The translations under genes and the position numbers were made by a program. From assembly GCA_965370715.1 (NCBI GenBank), contig CBDUVQ010000020.1, forward strand, positions 1-12,501: a stretch of DNA of 12,501 nt. The letters run 5' to 3'. The stretch comes from JAFCBV01 sp965370715. GTDB lineage: Archaea > EX4484-52 > B79-G9. This document shows positions 11,221 to 12,501 of the stretch, in pieces. The notes under the pieces were generated by a model. The model was given only the letters and a program-made list of their open reading frames with translations. It searched no databases and was not told where the DNA came from. The first letter of the stretch is position 1. Each line of letters opens with the position of its first letter.

Positions 11221-11242
11221 GATAGTTGTTGGCACGCATGCC

Positions 11243-11250
11243 TAATATAC
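11243..11250 (-). promoter_or_regulatory. TATA box of the surface protein gene
   Basis: GTATATTA on the minus strand, centred about 26 bases before the ATG at 11220. It lies in the short gap after the TBP stop codon, so the surface protein has its own promoter despite being close to tbp. Confidence 0.55.
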
Positions 11251-11258
11251 TTTATTTA

Positions 11259-11810
11259 TTACATGGCTTTTATTGAGCGAAGCTTTTTTCTGAGGTTTTT
11301 TATGGCAATTCCAACGGTTTCTTCAGAGCGCGCGCCAGTGCACACAATTTTTCCTGAATTAAAGAGAAGGAATACAACTTTCGGTTTGTCAAGGCGCAGG
11401 ACAAGACCTGGAAATTGTTCGGGCTCATATTCACATTCCCCGATATCAAAAACAATCTTGTTTAAATCAAGCTTTACATTCAGGCTTGCGGATGCGACAA
11501 TGTTTACGACTTCGACATCCACTTTTTTTGGCATTTTGACACCATATTTTGTGAATGTTTTCAGAACAATATTGATTGCTTCTTTGGCCTTTTCCAATGA
11601 TTTTGAGCCTGAACAGATTATTTTTCCTGTTGTAAAGACAAGAGTTGATGCCTTGGGCTCTTTTATTCTGTAGACAAGCCCCGGGAATGACTCGGGTTCG
11701 TATTCAGCATGTTCAAGCTTTGAAGCAAGGTGCTCAAGAGAAAATTTTGTGTGTGTGTCAGCAGACACAACAACGTTTTGTATTTTAATATCACTGCCTT
11801 TTGTTACCAT
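11259..11810 (-). CDS. tbp: TATA-binding protein (TBP)
   Basis: A 183-residue general transcription factor that binds TATA boxes and recruits TFB and RNA polymerase. The saddle is built from two imperfect direct repeats, about residues 8-90 and 98-180. Each holds the EYEPESFPGLVYRI or EYEPEQFPGLVLRL block, then a TLVF/FLLF strand and GKIICSG or GKIVCTG. The C terminus is short (RSIKAM) and lacks the acidic tail found in many archaea. The ATG at 11810 is chosen over an in-frame TTG at 11822, because GGTGG at 11816-11820 forms a Shine-Dalgarno site. A strong palindromic TATA box lies at 11856-11867. Length is normal. It is the factor expected to read the TATA boxes described in this window. Confidence 0.97.
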   Translation of the reverse strand: MVTKGSDIKIQNVVVSADTHTKFSLEHLASKLEHAEYEPESFPGLVYRIKEPKASTLVFTTGKIICSGSKSLEKAKEAINIVLKTFTKYGVKMPKKVDVEVVNIVASASLNVKLDLNKIVFDIGECEYEPEQFPGLVLRLDKPKVVFLLFNSGKIVCTGARSEETVGIAIKNLRKKLRSIKAM

Positions 11811-11825
11811 AGAATCCACCAAAAA

Positions 11826-11867
11826 CTATCTTTGTTGATAGAGTTTGTCTTCGCCCCTTTATAAAGG
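11826..11867 (-). promoter_or_regulatory. tbp promoter: palindromic TATA box and inverted repeat at the start site
   Basis: CCTTTATAAAGG (11856-11867) is a perfect 12-base palindrome that predicts transcription from about 11835. CTATC (11826-11830) and GATAG (11837-11841) form an inverted repeat across that predicted start. It could be a protein-binding site or, if the start lies a little upstream, a leader hairpin. Autoregulation by TBP is a guess. Confidence 0.5.
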
Positions 11868-11873
11868 AATGCC

Positions 11874-12029
11874 CTAAGCTGTCTGCAAAAGTTTGGAAAA
11901 TTCGCCAGGTGCCATCTTAACGTCACGTATTGTTAGTGGGGCTTCACAGTGTTCGCAGATGCCGTTTGCTTTTCCCCATCTCCACTCAAAAATCTCGTTG
12001 CACTTAGAACAAATAACACGAACCTTCAA
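11874..12029 (-). CDS. 51-residue zinc-ribbon protein with TTG start
   Basis: A small protein with a clear zinc ribbon: VICSKCNEIF (Cys7, Cys10) and GICEHCEAPL (Cys25, Cys28), joined by EWRWGKAN. A short helical tail (APGEFSKLLQTA) follows. No ATG or GTG is available in frame; the start is a TTG at 12029, supported by GGGAGG about 8 bases upstream, a strong Shine-Dalgarno site. A TATA box near 12091-12100 predicts a leader of about 40 bases. No named family is assigned. The ribbon resembles those of translation or transcription factors, and its position next to tbp on the same strand fits an information-processing role, but this is inference. The next start (tbp) has its own promoter. Confidence 0.8.
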   Translation of the reverse strand: MKVRVICSKCNEIFEWRWGKANGICEHCEAPLTIRDVKMAPGEFSKLLQTA

Positions 12030-12090
12030 GTTACCGCCTCCCTTGATGCACTGGTTATTTTGTATGTCTTAATATCTCAATACAGTGCGT

Positions 12091-12117
12091 TATTTATATA
12101 GACACGGTAATATATAA
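12091..12117 (-). promoter_or_regulatory. AT-rich promoter region of the zinc-ribbon gene
   Basis: TATATAAATA on the minus strand (12091-12100) is the likely TATA box of the zinc-ribbon gene. A second box, about 12110-12118, reads TATATAAA on the plus strand and TTTATATA on the minus strand. The 153-base gap to dnaK holds nothing else that I can identify apart from a T-rich stretch near 12132-12138 (minus strand) that may end dnaK transcription. Confidence 0.45.
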
Positions 12118-12182
12118 AGATTCGTATAATTTTGAAAAATCAGCCCAGATAACAGTGTTTTCATGAAGATTTGAATGTATGG

Positions 12183-12501
12183 CTATTCCTTTTTTTCATC
12201 ATCTACTTTGTATTCTGCGTCAACCACTTTTTCATCTGGCTTCTTTTCGTATTTGTTCTCTTTTTCTTTTTCGCCGGAATCTGCGGCAGTTTCTTTAGGA
12301 GCCTCAGACTGCTGGTACATTGATGCCCCAACTTCCTGAAGCACTTTGCCAAGGGATTCTGTTTCGGCCTTTGTTTTTGCAGTATCGTTCCCACCCATGA
12401 TTTCCTTTAGACTCTTCATTGAAGACTCTATTTTTTCCTTTTTGTCAGAAGGTATTTTGTCGCCGAGATCTGATCGTGTTTTTTCAGCAGTATATGCCAT
12501 G
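12183..12501 (-). CDS. dnaK: DnaK (Hsp70) chaperone, C-terminal end only
   Basis: The last 105 or so residues of an Hsp70 chaperone; the gene continues past the window edge. MAYTAEKTRSDLGDKIPSDKK matches the start of the helical lid (usually preceded by a residue pair such as DA), so the ATG at 12500 is internal and not a start. LKEIMGGNDTAKTKAETESL, LGKVLQEVGASMYQQ and the final VVDAEYKVDDEKKE match the typical DnaK lid and C terminus. The linker is rich in Lys and Glu and lacks the glycine-rich stretch common in bacterial DnaK. Archaeal dnaK genes are generally considered acquired from bacteria. No dnaJ or grpE is visible downstream. Confidence 0.93.
   Translation of the reverse strand, partial: MAYTAEKTRSDLGDKIPSDKKEKIESSMKSLKEIMGGNDTAKTKAETESLGKVLQEVGASMYQQSEAPKETAADSGEKEKENKYEKKPDEKVVDAEYKVDDEKKE

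Noticed and set aside
12183..12500. A complete 105-residue protein starting at 12500
   Set aside because: The sequence is the lid and C terminus of DnaK; the methionine is an internal residue of the AYTAEK block and the gene is cut by the window edge.

Overview
The window reads as a compact archaeal chromosome segment. Archaeal markers are TBP, two protein subunits of RNase P (Rpp30 and Pop5), geranylgeranylglyceryl phosphate synthase (archaeal ether lipids), eukaryote-type ribosomal protein S26e, an archaeosortase and a class III signal (pilin-type) protein. TATA boxes are easy to see, and several lie about 25-26 bases from a start codon, which implies leaderless mRNAs. Small zinc-ribbon proteins, short intergenic gaps and low-complexity charged proteins suggest a DPANN-like lineage, but the lineage call is inference. 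All counts and alignments here were made by eye.

Layout. 1-1082 (minus): the front of a cysteine desulfurase and a YjbQ/UPF0047 protein. 1160-3930 (plus): a coiled-coil protein, a two-helix membrane protein followed by a pilin-like protein, a NIF3-family protein overlapping a 2[4Fe-4S] ferredoxin, a second copy of the two-helix membrane protein with what may be the remains of a second pilin, and a 31-residue leaderless ORF. 3984-5063 (minus): an HTH-CBS regulator and S26e, separated by a 216-base gap that holds a candidate structured RNA on the plus strand. 5244-5988 (plus): a small zinc ribbon and an archaeosortase.

5989-6437 has no convincing protein gene. It contains the most unusual feature of the window: a tandem array of about 62-base double-stem hairpins joined by conserved 40-41-base linkers. 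Stem sequences differ between copies while pairing is kept, and the loops are conserved. The array ends directly against the 3' end of a tRNA-Pro(UGG) gene on the minus strand.

6597-7734 (plus): rnp3 and rnp2 (RNase P), closed by a hairpin shared with a convergent orphan gene (7759-8187, minus) that is AT-rich in codon use. 8327-10510 (plus): GGGP synthase, then a long nucleotidyltransferase protein with a helical, perhaps HEPN-like, second half. 10516-12501 (minus): a secreted protein with a sorting-signal-like C terminus, TBP, a 51-residue zinc ribbon with a TTG start, and the C-terminal end of DnaK.

Together the genes cover information processing (TBP, S26e, RNase P, tRNA-Pro), Fe-S and metal chemistry (cysteine desulfurase, ferredoxin, NIF3), envelope and surface (GGGPS, pilin-like protein, archaeosortase and a possible substrate) and protein folding (DnaK). 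The repeat array and the candidate RNA are the parts not explained by known gene families.
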